Positions 45,132 to 56,133 are shown, counted from the first letter of the stretch. The stretch: DNA of 64,000 nucleotides from Photorhabdus asymbiotica (GCF_003634575.1 NZ_RBLJ01000004.1:434001-498000), one strand, 5' to 3'. The notes: a model not told the origin generated them from the letters alone. Made by a program: numbers and translations.

Positions 45132-46499
45132 TTACACAGGTAACAACTGCTGTAGTTGAGTACAGGCAGCCGCATATTCACTACGCTCTTCAATATCCTG
45201 TTGTAGAAATTGTGCCATGTAGGGATAAAGTTCTATCGCTTTGTCCAGGAGCGGATCACTGCCTGCTGCATAGGCACCAACATTAATTAGGTCACGGTTA
45301 CGCTGATAACTGGCAAGCAGTTGTTTGAATTGTTGTACCTGCCGGTAATGTTGTTTATTAATTAGCGATGTCATGGCGCGGCTGATAGAGGCTTCAATAT
45401 CAATCGCCGGGTAGTGCCCTGATTCTGCGAGTGAACGGGAAAGCACAATGTGGCCATCCAGAATAGCTCTGGCCGCATCGGCTATTGGATCTTGCTGATC
45501 ATCCCCTTCAGTCAGGACGGTGTAAAACGCGGTAATTGAGCCACCGCCGTTAACACCATTCCCCGCACGCTCCACCAGTGCCGGAAGTTTAGCGAAAACC
45601 GAAGGAGGATAGCCTTTGGTTGCTGGTGGTTCGCCGATTGCTAATGCAATTTCACGCTGCGCCATACTGTAGCGGGTCAATGAATCCATGATCAGCAATA
45701 CATGCTTACCCCGGTCCCGGAAATCTTCAGCGATACGGGTAGCGTAGGATGCGCCTTGCATCCGCAATAACGGTGAAATATCGGCAGGTGCGGCGACAAC
45801 CACTGAGCGGGCTAAACCTGTCGCGCCAAGGATGTTTTCAATGAAATCTTTAACTTCGCGGCCACGTTCTCCGATCAAGCCAACGACAATCACATCTGCC
45901 TGGGTATAACGTGCCATCATGCCAAGCAGAACACTCTTACCCACGCCAGAACCGGCAAACAAGCCCATGCGCTGCCCGCGGCCTACTGTCAGGAGGGCAT
46001 TGATCGCCCGTACGCCGACATCCAATACTTCGCTGATTGGCGTGCGTTGCAGCGGGTTAATTGGTGGTGTAGTAAGTGGTGCGCGATAGCCAGTATCGGG
46101 TGACGGAAAGCCATCTAGTGGGCGGCCAGCACCATCTAACACCCGTCCCAGCAGTTCCGGGCCAAGCGGTAACTGGCGCCCACTGCTGCAATCTTCGCCG
46201 CTGTACGGACGAGAATAAACACGGGCGCCGGGTACAATACCTTCCAGATCTTCAAGCGGCATCAATAACAGCTTGTCGCCATTAAAACCAACGACTTCAC
46301 TTTCAACTTCTTCAATATTGCCGCCATTTTGTCGCTCAATCAGACATGTCGCTCCCAGCGGCAGATGTAAGCCAGTTGCTTCCATGACCAGCCCCGTTGC
46401 TCTGGTCAGACGTCCATAACGACGAACCGGCGAAGTTTTCTCTAGCTTTTTCTCAAAAGCATCCAGCGTTGCTAACCAACGTCCGAGTCTTGCCGTCAT
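45132..46499 (-). CDS. fliI: FliI, flagellar export ATPase
   Basis: The product is 455 aa from the ATG at 46499 ([19 protein letters not shown]), which overlaps the fliH stop by one base (TAATG) and matches E. coli FliI. It has a Walker A motif ([17 protein letters not shown]), the [15 protein letters not shown] segment, Walker B ([20 protein letters not shown]) and the type III ATPase [19 protein letters not shown] motif. FliI, a homologue of the F1 beta subunit, powers unfolding and release of export substrates. Confidence 0.98.
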   Translation of the reverse strand: MTARLGRWLATLDAFEKKLEKTSPVRRYGRLTRATGLVMEATGLHLPLGATCLIERQNGGNIEEVESEVVGFNGDKLLLMPLEDLEGIVPGARVYSRPYSGEDCSSGRQLPLGPELLGRVLDGAGRPLDGFPSPDTGYRAPLTTPPINPLQRTPISEVLDVGVRAINALLTVGRGQRMGLFAGSGVGKSVLLGMMARYTQADVIVVGLIGERGREVKDFIENILGATGLARSVVVAAPADISPLLRMQGASYATRIAEDFRDRGKHVLLIMDSLTRYSMAQREIALAIGEPPATKGYPPSVFAKLPALVERAGNGVNGGGSITAFYTVLTEGDDQQDPIADAARAILDGHIVLSRSLAESGHYPAIDIEASISRAMTSLINKQHYRQVQQFKQLLASYQRNRDLINVGAYAAGSDPLLDKAIELYPYMAQFLQQDIEERSEYAAACTQLQQLLPV

Positions 46500-47203
46500 T
46501 ACAACTCTCCCGGCGCTGCCAACCGGCATAATTCATGCCAGCGAGTAGCCAGGCTGGCATCCAAATCGCCTTCATCTGCACTGATTTTGCAACCACCAGG
46601 GTGCAGTTTGTTATCTGCCAGTAAACGCCAACCGTGTAGTGAGAGCGTATTTCCCAGTTGCTTCTCAACCATTGGAAGATCTTGTGGATGAACCCGGAGT
46701 TGCGGTTTACCACTGAACATCGGTTCCTGTTGGATAAATTCACGGATCTGGTTGAGTAGGGCAGTGCCATCACAAATCGCCGGTTGACCAAGGATCTGTT
46801 TTGCGGCGGTCAGCGATAACTGCATCAAACGGGATGCAATAATGGTATCGAGACCTTCAAGTGAATGCTGGAAATCGGCCAGCATGTTTTGCCACTGTTC
46901 TGTGATAGGTTGTTGTTGCTGAATGGCATTCTGCAATCCTTGCTCCAGACCGGCTTCTAGGCCGGCCTGGTATCCTTTTTCATAGCCTTGAGCCTGACCT
47001 TCGGCAAATCCTTGCTCATGTCCTGCCTGTCGAGCCTGTTCTTTCAAACTATCCAGCATCGCCGCTTGCTGAAGGATTTCATCATGCTCAGCGGTTTCCT
47101 GTGGGTCGTCAGTAGGCTCTGGTTTGGCCCGCAGTTTCTCCCATTGTGTGAGTTCGTTGGGTTTCCATGGCTGCCAGCCGGCATTGTTCAACTTATCAGA
47201 CAT
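46499..47203 (-). CDS. fliH: FliH, regulator of the export ATPase
   Basis: The product is 234 aa from the ATG at 47203 ([20 protein letters not shown]). Residues of about 90-120 contain the GxxxG-type run ([20 protein letters not shown]), typical of the FliH helical stalk. The C-terminal part ([15 protein letters not shown]) binds FliI. FliH anchors FliI to FliN. It overlaps fliG by eight bases and fliI by one, as expected in fliFGHIJK. Confidence 0.96.
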   Translation of the reverse strand: MSDKLNNAGWQPWKPNELTQWEKLRAKPEPTDDPQETAEHDEILQQAAMLDSLKEQARQAGHEQGFAEGQAQGYEKGYQAGLEAGLEQGLQNAIQQQQPITEQWQNMLADFQHSLEGLDTIIASRLMQLSLTAAKQILGQPAICDGTALLNQIREFIQQEPMFSGKPQLRVHPQDLPMVEKQLGNTLSLHGWRLLADNKLHPGGCKISADEGDLDASLATRWHELCRLAAPGEL

Positions 47204-48188
47204 AGCTATCGTCACCACCATTCAGGATAATCTCACCGCTTTCTGCCAGACGACGAACAATAAGCAGGATGGCTTTCTGTTCGCTTTCTACCTGAGACAT
47301 ACGCACCGGACCGCGGTTTGCCAGGTCGTCGCGCATAATCTCCGCGGCACGTTGAGACATATTATTGAGGAAGTGGTCGCGTAGTTGCTGGTTGCAGCCT
47401 TTTAGTGCAATGAGCAAGGAGTCGGTAGAGATTTCCTGCAACAGACGCTGGATACTGCGGTCATCTACATCAATGAGGTTTTCGAACAGGAACATTTCAT
47501 CAATGATTTTTTGTGCCAATTCACTATCGTAAGTGCGCATTGCTTCGATAACATTCTCTTCCTGCTGACTTTTCATCAGATTGATGATTTCAGCCGCAGT
47601 ACGAATGCCACCCATTTTGCTGCGTTTGAGGTTCTGACCATCTAATAGGTTATTGAGCACTTCTGTCAGTTCGGCCAACGCAGCCGGTTGGACTCCGCCG
47701 AAAGTGGCGATACGCAGCATGATGTCATTACGCAATTTGTCATCAAATAGCGCTAGGATATCGGCTGCCTGTCCGCGATTTAAGTGCACCAGAATGGTGG
47801 CGATGATCTGTGGATGCTCTTCACGGATCATATCGGCGGCCATTTGGGGCTCCATAAAGTTGAGGGTCTCAATACCGGTGGTGGTTTCGCGGGATTCGAG
47901 AATATCCTCAAGCAGACTGGAGGCGCGCTCTTCACCGAGTGCTTTAATCAACACTGAACGCAGATAATCACTGGCATTGATACTTAGTGCTGCATATTGG
48001 CTAGCATCTTCTTCAAATTCTGCCAGTACATCGGCCAATTGCTGGTTAGAAACCTGGCGCATACCTGCCATGGTAATACTAAGTTGCTGAACTTCCCTGG
48101 AATTCAGGTGTTTAAACACCTCTGCCGCCTGATCTTCTCCCAGGGTCATTAACATGACGGCGCTTTTTTCTGTTCCGTTTAGGCTCAT
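47196..48188 (-). CDS. fliG: FliG, rotor torque protein
   Basis: This 330 aa protein contains the N-terminal FliF-binding domain ([20 protein letters not shown]), the [20 protein letters not shown] hinge region and the C-terminal torque domain with charged [20 protein letters not shown]. FliG interacts with the MotA stator. Length and sequence match E. coli FliG (331 aa). It overlaps fliF by four bases. Confidence 0.98.
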   Translation of the reverse strand: MSLNGTEKSAVMLMTLGEDQAAEVFKHLNSREVQQLSITMAGMRQVSNQQLADVLAEFEEDASQYAALSINASDYLRSVLIKALGEERASSLLEDILESRETTTGIETLNFMEPQMAADMIREEHPQIIATILVHLNRGQAADILALFDDKLRNDIMLRIATFGGVQPAALAELTEVLNNLLDGQNLKRSKMGGIRTAAEIINLMKSQQEENVIEAMRTYDSELAQKIIDEMFLFENLIDVDDRSIQRLLQEISTDSLLIALKGCNQQLRDHFLNNMSQRAAEIMRDDLANRGPVRMSQVESEQKAILLIVRRLAESGEIILNGGDDSYV

Positions 48189-49888
48189 TGTTCGTTACTC
48201 ATCCATTGACGGATCACCAGCGCTACAACGCGAGGATCTTTTTCTGCCAGTTCGCGGATACGTTGGCTTTGAATTTCAGCACTGACCCGTTGGCGTGTCA
48301 GTCTCTGACGGGTTCTTTCATCCATTTCTGCACTGGATTCAGTTGCTTGCTTTTTCTGAGCTTTTTGTGCTTCAAGCGCGGCTTTTTCTGCGGCACGTTT
48401 TTTGGCAAGTTGAGGAACCACCATTTTGCGCCACAGAAGCCATGCCACCAGTATCAAGAGAAGATAGCGGCCAAAATCAAAGGCTTTTTCCAGCAGAATA
48501 GGGTTCTGCCATACTGGAATAACCTCGATATTCTCTTTGCTTTCAGTAAATGGTGTGTTAACCACATTCAAACTATCGCCACGTTCTTTGGAAAAGCCCA
48601 TCGCTTCTCTGGTCAGCGCTTCTATTTTCGCCAGTTGTTCCGGGGTTAATGCCTGCGTTTCTGGGCCATTTTTGCCTTCGACAGTGACATAATTGACGAC
48701 AACCGCGACAGACAGGCGTTCAACTCCGCCAGCTTGCTGTTGCACATGACGAATAGTCCGGTCCACTTCATAGTTTGTGGTTTCGTCACGGCGGTTATTG
48801 CGATTATTGTTCACCATGCGCTCATTACTGTTACCTGAGGATGATGTTTTCTTATCGCTTTTGTCGCTTTTATTACTCTCTTTAGTATTGGGTTTCTCAA
48901 TCGGCGCGCTTGGTGGCGGGCTTGGTTGATTGGAAAGTGCGCCGGGAATGCCACCAACCAGAGGGCCGCCACTCTGCTCACTTTCACTGAGCTGTTTTGA
49001 GCGAACTGCGGCCTGATTAGGGGGTTGGTTGGGTTTGTATTCTTCAGCCGTCTCTTCACGGCGCGAGAAATCTACTTGGGCAGTCACTTGGGCGTGAACG
49101 TTACCACGACCGACGACCGGGGTCAGAATAGCTTCAATACGTTGCTGGAAGCGGTTTTCTACTTCCTGAATGTATTTTAGCTGACTGGTATTCAGATCGC
49201 GCCCGGTGGCATCGGCTTGTGTCAATAGACGCCCGGCCTGATCAACAATAGTGACATTGCTTGGTGGAAGCCCAGCAACACTGCTGGAAACCATATGGAC
49301 AATGGCATTGATCTGGCCTTCATCCAGTGTACGGCCTTGCAACAATCCAACGGTAACGGATGCGGAAGGGGACTTTTGTTCACGAACAAACAGAGACGGT
49401 TTGGGTAGTGCAAGATGAACACGGGCATTTTGCACAGGCCCCAAAGATTCAATTGTCCGTGACAGTTCACCTTCCAATGCTCTTTGGTAGTTAACTTGTT
49501 CACTGAACTGGCTGATACCAAACTTTTCTTTATCGAGTAGCTCGAATCCGGCGGCTCCACCCTTAGGTAATCCTTGTTGTGCCAGTCTTAGCCGTGTTTC
49601 ATGTACCTGTCCGGCAGGGATCATGATAGCAGAGCCATTTTCGGCAAAGCGGTAAGGGATATTTAATTGGGTTAGTTGTGTGACAATCTCGCCACCGTCT
49701 TTATCGCTTAGATTACTGTAAAGCACCCGATAATCGGGGCTGCGTAACCACAGGAAAAGGGCAATGACAATAGCAATGGCTGCGCTGCCTGCAACCAATA
49801 ATGGCACTTTAGGATCAGCTTTTATCCGGTTAATGATAGTGCTGAAACCATTAGTTTGATTTTCAATGTCGGTTGTTGCGGCACTCAT
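48185..49888 (-). CDS. fliF: FliF, MS-ring protein
   Basis: This 567 aa protein has two transmembrane segments ([20 protein letters not shown] near residues 30-49 and [12 protein letters not shown] near residue 460). Between them lie the periplasmic ring-building motifs ([40 protein letters not shown]) and a disordered Pro/Ser/Lys-rich loop (about residues 310-360). The C-terminal tail binds FliG. FliF forms the MS ring, the base of the flagellum. It is the first gene of the minus-strand operon and divergent from fliE. Confidence 0.98.
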   Translation of the reverse strand: MSAATTDIENQTNGFSTIINRIKADPKVPLLVAGSAAIAIVIALFLWLRSPDYRVLYSNLSDKDGGEIVTQLTQLNIPYRFAENGSAIMIPAGQVHETRLRLAQQGLPKGGAAGFELLDKEKFGISQFSEQVNYQRALEGELSRTIESLGPVQNARVHLALPKPSLFVREQKSPSASVTVGLLQGRTLDEGQINAIVHMVSSSVAGLPPSNVTIVDQAGRLLTQADATGRDLNTSQLKYIQEVENRFQQRIEAILTPVVGRGNVHAQVTAQVDFSRREETAEEYKPNQPPNQAAVRSKQLSESEQSGGPLVGGIPGALSNQPSPPPSAPIEKPNTKESNKSDKSDKKTSSSGNSNERMVNNNRNNRRDETTNYEVDRTIRHVQQQAGGVERLSVAVVVNYVTVEGKNGPETQALTPEQLAKIEALTREAMGFSKERGDSLNVVNTPFTESKENIEVIPVWQNPILLEKAFDFGRYLLLILVAWLLWRKMVVPQLAKKRAAEKAALEAQKAQKKQATESSAEMDERTRQRLTRQRVSAEIQSQRIRELAEKDPRVVALVIRQWMSNEQ

Positions 49889-50018
49889 AGACGATCCTTG
49901 CCTTGCTGTTCAACATGAATACTAAAAGCGTGGCGTAACAAAACAGACTCCCCATACGCAAGCGAAAGAATTCTTCCTATTTTCAGTCTTGTCATTATTC
50001 GCTGTTCACTCATCTTTT

Positions 50019-50055
50019 AATGGCACAATAAGCCCTGACTTTTTACGTTAATTAC
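50019..50055. promoter_or_regulatory. Putative FlhDC box between fliF and fliE
   Basis: AATGGCACAATAAGC resembles an FlhDC half-site and lies in the divergent fliE/fliF region. The second half-site (near GTTAATTACCCGC) is weak, so this is tentative. Confidence 0.4.
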
Positions 50056-50165
50056 CCGCTTTAGATTGAGGGGGCTATGTTAGGGTGGCAGTCTAAAGAT
50101 ATGCCGTATAAACCTTGGGTTAATATGGCATTGAATTGCGTAGGGTGGTTTAACACGAGGTTTTT

Positions 50166-50477
50166 ATGTCAATTCAAGCAATTGAAGGGGTACTGCAACA
50201 GATGCAGGCTCAGGCACTACAGTCAGCAAGCATTGCGAAGCCAATGCCATTGCAGGGAGGGTTTGCCAGTCAACTGATGGCAGCTGTTGGTAAAATTAAC
50301 CAAACACGTTTGAATGCTACAAAACAAGCTCAGGATTTTACGCTGGGTGTACCTGGTATTGAATTGAATGATGTAATGGTGGATATGCAAAAGTCCAGTA
50401 TTGCTTTGCAAATGGGCGTTCAGGTAAGAAATAAGCTGGTAGCTTCGTATCAGGAAATTATGAATATGCAGGTGTAG
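50166..50477 (+). CDS. fliE: FliE, MS-ring to rod adaptor
   Basis: This 103 aa protein starts MSIQAIEGVLQQMQAQALQS and ends with LNDVMVDMQKSSIALQMGVQ and NKLVASYQEIMNMQV, the conserved FliE C-terminus. FliE connects FliF and the proximal rod and is needed for export of later rod parts. It is transcribed alone, opposite to fliF. Length matches E. coli (104 aa). Confidence 0.97.
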   Translation: MSIQAIEGVLQQMQAQALQSASIAKPMPLQGGFASQLMAAVGKINQTRLNATKQAQDFTLGVPGIELNDVMVDMQKSSIALQMGVQVRNKLVASYQEIMNMQV

Positions 50478-50503
50478 GTATATTAAGCTATTGATGTCTA
50501 TCG

Positions 50504-50821
50504 TTAATAAGAGAGATCGCGAGTGTCGTGGATAATTTCTGCGGCGCTGCAAACAGGATATTCCATCGGTTTTATTTCTGGTCTTTTGTGTTGAGAGGCA
50601 ATCCATAGCTCATACTGAGATTGCATTTCAGTCCACATTTCAGCTCTGGTTCCCAATGCTGCTTCTAGACGTAATGCCATATCAGCGGATATACCGGCAT
50701 TGCTGTTTAATATACGGGATAATGCGGCGCGAGTTATGCCTAATGATTTTGCAGCGTCTGTGACAGCTATATCTCCAAGATATTCGCGTAAAACAAATCC
50801 GGGATGTGCCGGGTTATACAT
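50504..50821 (-). CDS. higA: HigA-type antitoxin (XRE family)
   Basis: This 105 aa protein has the HigA/VapI signature: NPAHPGFVLREYLGDIAVTD, then the helix-turn-helix AAKSLGITRAALSRILN and the conserved ISADMALRLEAALGTRAEMW. Such proteins neutralise the HigB ribosome-dependent mRNase and repress their own promoter. Here the matching higB lies just upstream (stop codon 20 bases before this ATG) but is broken, so higA looks like a survivor. The C-terminal 20 residues (MEYPVCSAAEIIHDTRDLSY) are not part of the core family. Confidence 0.9.
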   Translation of the reverse strand: MYNPAHPGFVLREYLGDIAVTDAAKSLGITRAALSRILNSNAGISADMALRLEAALGTRAEMWTEMQSQYELWIASQHKRPEIKPMEYPVCSAAEIIHDTRDLSY

Positions 50822-50841
50822 TCTGCTCAGGTTATTATTCC

Positions 50842-51060
50842 TCAGTGATAATCTTGGTAGTTAATGAGAATGGTATCTTTGCCTTCAAATCTAAATGTTA
50901 GTCGCCAATTGTCATTAACCGATATGGCCCACTGACCATTTAAATCAGTTTCTTTTTACGGATGAAGTTTCCAACCCGGGGCATTCATACCATCTGGTTT
51001 TTTAGTTGTATTTAATGTGGTTAGCTGAATTTGTAACTTTATGGCATTGTGTTGTATATA
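50842..51060 (-). pseudogene. higB: higB toxin remnant
   Basis: On the minus strand the frame ending at the TGA (50842-50844) reads HNAIKLQIQLTTLNTT, then NAPGWKLHP, a TAA stop (50956-50958), and continues KETDLNGQWAISVNDNWRLT and FEGKDTILINYQDYH. This is the C-terminal two-thirds of HigB (compare the family's WKLHPLKGDLKGQW and NYQDYH). The N-terminal part is missing, since stops occur upstream in the same frame. The toxin is thus disabled by truncation plus an in-frame stop codon. Confidence 0.85.
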
Positions 51061-51570
51061 GCTACACTATTACGGAAGTGGGTATCGTAGGTCAAGTTTT
51101 TGGTGGAGAGTAAAATATGTTGATCGGGCTTTTCTTTGAATGAGATAGAAACCATAATCTGTCGAAGTGGAGAATAGAATAATTTCCTTTCCCATTTTGG
51201 GGACGTAAAAATAATAAAATAGGAAAATGATTTATTTTTCAATTAAATATGATTTTCTGAAATATCATAAAGTGGATGAGTTTCGAGGTATTCAGAGGAG
51301 TATTGGCTAGTCTGAATTGTATTAGGTTCAAGGTTATAACGATGTTTCTTCTCTATCTTTATTGCTAAACATCAGCAATCAATTACGGTACTTTGGGGTT
51401 TTTCATACCGATTTATTTTATTTATCATTGCTCATTTCTAGCAGACACTATTTAATTACCAAGATTTCTTATCTATTTCTTATGATTTGAATTGCAATCA
51501 ATACACCCTAAACCAAGCTCACAAAACGAGTAAATAATGGTGATGAGAGTACATCACCTTTATTTCTCAA
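51061..51570. other. AT-rich intergenic region
   Basis: About 500 bases without a credible gene between the higB remnant and fliT. Apart from the fliT-side hairpin (51531-51558) I see no repeat or recognised site. Confidence 0.55.
51531..51558 (-). terminator. Probable terminator of fliDST
   Basis: On the minus strand a 7-bp stem (GGTGATG pairing with CATCACC, 6-base loop) is followed by ATTATTTA. It lies about a dozen bases after the fliT stop codon. Confidence 0.6.
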
Positions 51571-51936
51571 TTACTTATGTTCCGTAAGGGTATGATAGGG
51601 TTCAACAGGGAATTGGCCGTAGCTATCGTTTAATAGTTGCTGTCGGCCTGCTTGTTTGATGAGTTTACTTAATTCATCAAGTCTTTTCTGTAGTAGTTTT
51701 TTAATCTCATTTTCATTATCTAAAATTATCTGCAAAATGTTGGTCATTTTTTGTTGTAATGAAAGAGAGGTGGCAGATGATATTGAAGATTGGCTAATCA
51801 CTTCTACTGCCTTGAGGTAGGTGATTTCCATATCAACAAGCTCATCCCATTTTTCATTTTTGGCTAAATTAAGCATTTGCTCACTTAAACTTAGGATCTG
51901 TTGGTAAGCTGACAAAAGATCCATTTCATTATCCAT
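51571..51936 (-). CDS. fliT: FliT, chaperone for FliD
   Basis: The product is 121 aa from the ATG at 51936 (MDNEMDLLSAYQQILSLSEQ), which overlaps the fliS stop (TAATG). It is all-helical, as expected of FliT (about 120 aa). FliT holds FliD before export and also inhibits FlhDC once freed. It is the last gene of fliDST. The call rests mainly on order and size. Confidence 0.93.
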   Translation of the reverse strand: MDNEMDLLSAYQQILSLSEQMLNLAKNEKWDELVDMEITYLKAVEVISQSSISSATSLSLQQKMTNILQIILDNENEIKKLLQKRLDELSKLIKQAGRQQLLNDSYGQFPVEPYHTLTEHK

Positions 51937-52346
51937 TAAACAATATCCTGACTGGCGTTGTAATGAGGGCCAATTTGCCGCCAAGCTTCTGAAATCTCGG
52001 TGAGTAACTTTATAACTTCGGTAATGGCTGTCTCATCATTGCGTAAATTAGCTTGGAGTAAACGTTGGGTCATATAGTCGTAAAGGGAAGCAAGATTGTG
52101 TGCCAGCTCTCCGCCTTTCTCGTTATTTAACCCCTGTTTGAGGCCATTATCAATGATATTGATCGCTTTGGAAATAGCTGCACCTTTTTCTGCGATATTT
52201 CCTTGCTCCATCAGAATAATTGCTCGACGTAGGGCGCTAAGCGCCCCGTTGAACAAAATCTGAATCAACTGATAGGGGGAAGCGTTCATGATTTCGCTTT
52301 CCACATCTATCTGGGCATATAATTGACTTGCCGAACGTTGATACAT
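51936..52346 (-). CDS. fliS: FliS, flagellin export chaperone
   Basis: This 136 aa protein carries the FliS signatures YAQIDVESEIMNASPYQLIQ and the helix containing LFNGALSALRRAI. FliS wraps the C-terminal helix of FliC to prevent premature filament formation. It follows fliD by 12 bases and is coupled to fliT by a one-base overlap. Length matches the enterobacterial family. Confidence 0.96.
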   Translation of the reverse strand: MYQRSASQLYAQIDVESEIMNASPYQLIQILFNGALSALRRAIILMEQGNIAEKGAAISKAINIIDNGLKQGLNNEKGGELAHNLASLYDYMTQRLLQANLRNDETAITEVIKLLTEISEAWRQIGPHYNASQDIV

Positions 52347-52358
52347 AATTTCCTTTAA

Positions 52359-53777
52359 TTATCTCATCTGCTGTAATAGGAAGTTACTGGTCTGTTTTAG
52401 AGAAGAGACCATTTTATCCAGTTGTGAAAATTGGCGTTTATAACGTTCAATCGTTTGGTTAATATTATCTTTCGTCCTGTCTACTTGTCTCTCAAGTGTT
52501 TTGAGACGCTTGTTAATACCGTTGGTCGCGGTAACTAAGGTACCTTCATGACTATCCAAGGCATCTTTTAATAGTTTATGCGTTTGGGTGGCAAAACCGG
52601 TTTCTTTACCGTCACCCATAAAGAATGCTTTTACATTAGCCGGTTTTTCTTTCAGGTTCTTTTCCAGTTTTTCGTTATCAATTTCCAGTTTGCCGTCAAA
52701 CTTTTGTTTAATCCCCAGTTTATTTAGGGTTGGAATATCATTAACAGCCTGAGAGCTGAAAATTTGGCTTCTTAATTGGTTCTGGATTCCACGTAATGTA
52801 CTGTCACCTAATAAAGCGCCGTTATCTTTCGAAGGTTCTTCACCCTGTTTTACTGGCTTATATTTGGTTAGCGAATCAAACGTTGTTTGCAGCTCATTAT
52901 AAGCATCAACCCAGTTTTTAATCGCCTCTTTCATCGGCTCAATATCACGGGATACGACCAGCATTTCTGGCTTATGTTTTCCAGGTTTATCTTTATCTTC
53001 GGTCGTTTTTTTCAGATCCAGTATAATGCCTTCTGGTGCATCAGTAATATGGTTTGTCTGCCGCTCAATTGAGATGTTATTAACGGTTAAATGCGCATTT
53101 TGGGCTTTAACTGCTTCAGTTAGTTTGCCCTTCTTCTCTGAAGAATAATCTAGAAGTTGGCTAAGTTTGTTATCACCTTCAACTTTAATTGTCATCACTG
53201 ATTCAGTACCGGCTTTTTTAGCTGTCAGCACTAAATTGTTTTCGCCATCTTTCGCTTTCATAATACTGGCGCTGACATTACCTTCCTGTTTATTAATTGC
53301 GTCCTTGATCTCAATAATGGACGTCTGTTCGTCTGTCAGCACGATTTTCATCGGCTTTTTTTCACCCGGTTGGGTGATAGTGATGGTCCGGGTTTTACCT
53401 TCGCCCAAAGATTCACCTTGGAGCGCTTTGATATTACTGACTTTTTCTGTATGTAATGATTGGGCCTGTGCCAATTGTTCAACGGTAATGCTGTAGTTAC
53501 CTGGGGTGGCTTTAGAATCAGTACTGGCAGTGAATGCGTCATGTTTGTCACTGACGGTAGTTGTATTCAGTTTATCGAATTTTTTCAGTGATTCAGAAGC
53601 GGTTTCCAGTTTTTCTAAGCTACTTTTTAACGTACCAAAAGCCGTTAACTTACCTTTATAACTGGTTTGCTGTTCTGTCAAAGGAACTAAACGTTTTTGT
53701 TCTGCTGCCTGAAGTTTATCCAGTATAGGGCCTAATTCCATCCCCGATCCGGCCCCTAATGAAGAAATGCTAGCCAT
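52359..53777 (-). CDS. fliD: FliD, filament cap protein
   Basis: This 472 aa protein starts [20 protein letters not shown], has the FliD_N segment ([20 protein letters not shown]) and the C-terminal coiled domain ([20 protein letters not shown], then [20 protein letters not shown]). FliD (HAP2) sits as a pentamer at the filament tip and inserts flagellin. Length fits E. coli (468 aa). A sigma-28 promoter lies upstream, back-to-back with that of fliC. Confidence 0.97.
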   Translation of the reverse strand: MASISSLGAGSGMELGPILDKLQAAEQKRLVPLTEQQTSYKGKLTAFGTLKSSLEKLETASESLKKFDKLNTTTVSDKHDAFTASTDSKATPGNYSITVEQLAQAQSLHTEKVSNIKALQGESLGEGKTRTITITQPGEKKPMKIVLTDEQTSIIEIKDAINKQEGNVSASIMKAKDGENNLVLTAKKAGTESVMTIKVEGDNKLSQLLDYSSEKKGKLTEAVKAQNAHLTVNNISIERQTNHITDAPEGIILDLKKTTEDKDKPGKHKPEMLVVSRDIEPMKEAIKNWVDAYNELQTTFDSLTKYKPVKQGEEPSKDNGALLGDSTLRGIQNQLRSQIFSSQAVNDIPTLNKLGIKQKFDGKLEIDNEKLEKNLKEKPANVKAFFMGDGKETGFATQTHKLLKDALDSHEGTLVTATNGINKRLKTLERQVDRTKDNINQTIERYKRQFSQLDKMVSSLKQTSNFLLQQMR

Positions 53778-53813
53778 ATTGACTCCTTTATTAGTAAATC
53801 TTTATTGAACCGG

Positions 53814-53840
53814 TTATCGGTAAGTTTCGAAAAAAGTTTA
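53814..53840 (-). promoter_or_regulatory. Sigma-28 (FliA) promoter of fliD
   Basis: On the minus strand TAAACTTT, an 11-base spacer and ACCGATAA match the class 3 consensus closely, 36 bases upstream of the fliD start codon. Confidence 0.85.
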
Positions 53841-53945
53841 CTAATAAAAATAATTTTTTGATGGTAGGAATAGTCGTGAAGAACTGGCGCTGTTTGGCTT
53901 ATAAGGGAAGAGTGATAAAAAAGAAAAAGTTTTTTCAAGAAAAAT

Positions 53946-53972
53946 TAAAGGTTCTTTGAGGAGCGCCGATAA
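53946..53972 (+). promoter_or_regulatory. Sigma-28 (FliA) promoter of fliC
   Basis: TAAAGGTT, an 11-base spacer and GCCGATAA match the class 3 consensus, 78 bases upstream of the fliC ATG. Confidence 0.92.
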
Positions 53973-54050
53973 AACTGTTGGCGGTGATGAACACCGTGGG
54001 TAAAACCCCAAACTTATATATCGACTTGATTTTAAAAAGGAACTCTAACT

Positions 54051-55124
54051 ATGGCACAAGTCATCAACACCAACAGTCTGTCCCTGCTGACTCAGAATAA
54101 CCTGACCAAATCCCAGGGTACTTTGGGTAACGCTATCGAGCGTCTGTCTTCTGGCCTGCGTATCAATAGCGCGAAGGATGATGCGGCTGGTCAAGCGATC
54201 GCTAACCGTTTTACTGCAAATGTTAGAGGTTTGACTCAGGCAGCACGTAACGCTAATGACGGTATCTCTATTGCACAGACTACCGAAGGTGCTCTGAACG
54301 AAATTAACACTAACTTACAACGTATTCGTGAACTGACTGTTCAGGCACAAAACGAAAGCAACTCTGAGAGCGATATCAAATCTATCCAGGAAGAAGTTAC
54401 TCAGCGTTTAGATGAAATTGATCGCATTTCCGAGCAAACTCAGTTCAACGGTGTTCGTGTACTGCGTGAAGATAACAAAATGACTATTCAGGTTGGTGCT
54501 AATGATAATGAAGTTATCAACATTGATTTGAAAAAAATTGATAGAGAAGCCCTGAAACTGGAGAAATTTACTCTTTCTGCGGAAGTTCCGCATGGTGATG
54601 CAGTTACAGAGGTTGATGATGGTAAAGGCGCTGGTACAAAAAGCAAGATAGATTACTCTGCTGATGTTAAAGTTAAAGACCTAAAAAATGTGAATGTTTA
54701 TCATGCCGTTAAGGACGATGGTTCAGTTGATCCTGACAAATATGTTGTTATTGGTAAGGATAACGATGGTAAAACAAAATCTTTCCAAGCCACTATTGCT
54801 AAAGATGGTAAATTAACAGCGGGCAAGGATATCACAGCTGAAGCATCGAAAGAGCCGCTGAAAGCTTTGGATAGCGCCCTGGCACAAGTTGACAGCCTGC
54901 GCAGTTCTCTGGGTGCGATCCAGAACCGTCTGGAATCTACCGTTAACAACCTGAACAACACTGTTAACAACCTGAGCTCTGCTCGTAGCCGTATCGAAGA
55001 TGCTGATTACGCAACCGAAGTGTCTAACATGAGCCGTGGTCAAATTCTGCAACAGGCAGGTACTGCGGTTCTGGCTCAGGCTAACCAAGTTCCTAATTCT
55101 GTATTGTCTCTGCTGCGCGGTTAA
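54051..55124 (+). CDS. fliC: FliC, flagellin
   Basis: This 357 aa flagellin has conserved ends: [40 protein letters not shown] near residues 31-50, and the C-terminal segment [20 protein letters not shown] plus [19 protein letters not shown]. The variable middle (about residues 165-270) is short and Lys/Asp-rich, so this is a compact flagellin (E. coli K-12 FliC has 498 aa). FliC polymerises outside the cell into the filament after escort by FliS. AAGGAACT precedes the ATG, and a strong terminator follows. Confidence 0.98.
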   Translation: MAQVINTNSLSLLTQNNLTKSQGTLGNAIERLSSGLRINSAKDDAAGQAIANRFTANVRGLTQAARNANDGISIAQTTEGALNEINTNLQRIRELTVQAQNESNSESDIKSIQEEVTQRLDEIDRISEQTQFNGVRVLREDNKMTIQVGANDNEVINIDLKKIDREALKLEKFTLSAEVPHGDAVTEVDDGKGAGTKSKIDYSADVKVKDLKNVNVYHAVKDDGSVDPDKYVVIGKDNDGKTKSFQATIAKDGKLTAGKDITAEASKEPLKALDSALAQVDSLRSSLGAIQNRLESTVNNLNNTVNNLSSARSRIEDADYATEVSNMSRGQILQQAGTAVLAQANQVPNSVLSLLRG

Positions 55125-55166
55125 GGCAATATGTGAATCTGATTCACATAAAAATCCAAATAAATC

Positions 55167-55195
55167 AAGGATCGGTTCGCCGGTCCTTCTTTTTT
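55167..55195 (+). terminator. Terminator of fliC
   Basis: An 8-bp stem (AAGGATCG pairing with CGGTCCTT) with a 6-base loop is followed by CTTTTTTA. A separate hairpin (ATGTGAAT, CTG, ATTCACAT) lies closer to the gene at 55131-55149. Confidence 0.85.
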
Positions 55196-55358
55196 AGTCG
55201 TTTATCGTGAACAGCCTAAAATTTGTGTTATTATTAGGCGGACAATAAATTTCGCATAGGTGAAAAAGAAGCGCTTTTACTACATTGTTCAAACGATTGC
55301 CCTTGTTAGGGGATTGGATAATGGTAGTTAGTCTCTTATTCCAAAGGTGTCTGTTGTT

Positions 55359-56081
55359 GTGAGCGATTTGTATACCGCCGAAGGCGTGATGGACAAAAAC
55401 AGCCTCTGGAAGCGCTATGTACCATTAGTTCGCCATGAAGCGTTAAGGCTACAAGTTAGATTACCTGCGTGTGTGGAGCTGGATGATCTGCTTCAGGCCG
55501 GAGGAATCGGCTTACTAAATGCGGTGGAACGTTTTGATTCCTTACAGGGAACCGCGTTTACCACTTATGCGGTACAACGCATCAGAGGTGCAATGTTGGA
55601 TGAGTTAAGGAGCCGTGATTGGGCTCCGCGTAGTGTGCGACGTAATGCGCGCGAAGTGACGCAAACCATCCGTAAACTTGAGCAAGACTTAGGCCGTCCA
55701 GCCAGTGAGCAGGAAGTTGCTAAAGAATTAAAGATTGATCTGGTAGAATATCGGCAGATACTGTTAGATACGAATAACAGTCAGTTGTTTTCTTACGACG
55801 AATGGCACGAAATGCATGGTGAAAGCTGTGAACCTGTCATTGAAGAAGGGCATGAAACCAATCCTTTACAACAATTGTTGGAAAGTGATGTTCGTCAACG
55901 GGTAATTGATGCCATTGATTCGTTACCCGAGCGAGAAAAAATGGTTCTGACGCTGTATTATCAGGAAGAACTTAATCTGAAAGAGATTGGCGCAGTACTT
56001 GAAGTCGGGGAGTCCCGCATAAGTCAGTTACATAGCCAGGCGATTAAACGTCTGCGGGCTCGCTTAAATCCGGAAAAGTAA
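55359..56081 (+). CDS. fliA: FliA, sigma-28 factor
   Basis: The product is 240 aa from the GTG at 55359 (MSDLYTAEGVMDKNSLWKRY), chosen because it matches the start of enterobacterial FliA and has AAAGG upstream; a GTG at 55347 is possible. Region 2 (ARLPACVELDDLLQ-like LPACVELDDLLQAGGIGLLN, then FTTYAVQRIRGAMLDELRSR) and region 4 (LPEREKMVLTLYYQEELNLK) are intact. FliA recognises the class 3 promoters seen at flgM, flgK, fliD and fliC and is held by FlgM until hook completion. Confidence 0.97.
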   Translation: MSDLYTAEGVMDKNSLWKRYVPLVRHEALRLQVRLPACVELDDLLQAGGIGLLNAVERFDSLQGTAFTTYAVQRIRGAMLDELRSRDWAPRSVRRNAREVTQTIRKLEQDLGRPASEQEVAKELKIDLVEYRQILLDTNNSQLFSYDEWHEMHGESCEPVIEEGHETNPLQQLLESDVRQRVIDAIDSLPEREKMVLTLYYQEELNLKEIGAVLEVGESRISQLHSQAIKRLRARLNPEK

Positions 56082-56133
56082 CTTTTTGCTTATTTGTTTT
56101 TTGTTTAAGACTACACACAGGGCTTTATCTCTT

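Noticed and set aside
51039-51242. 67-codon minus-strand frame upstream of the higB remnant
   Set aside because: It overlaps the pseudogene end, has low-complexity AT-rich codons and no convincing ribosome site or family.
53756-53938. 60-codon minus-strand frame between fliD and fliC
   Set aside because: It overlaps the fliD start and covers the sigma-28 promoter region; no support for translation.
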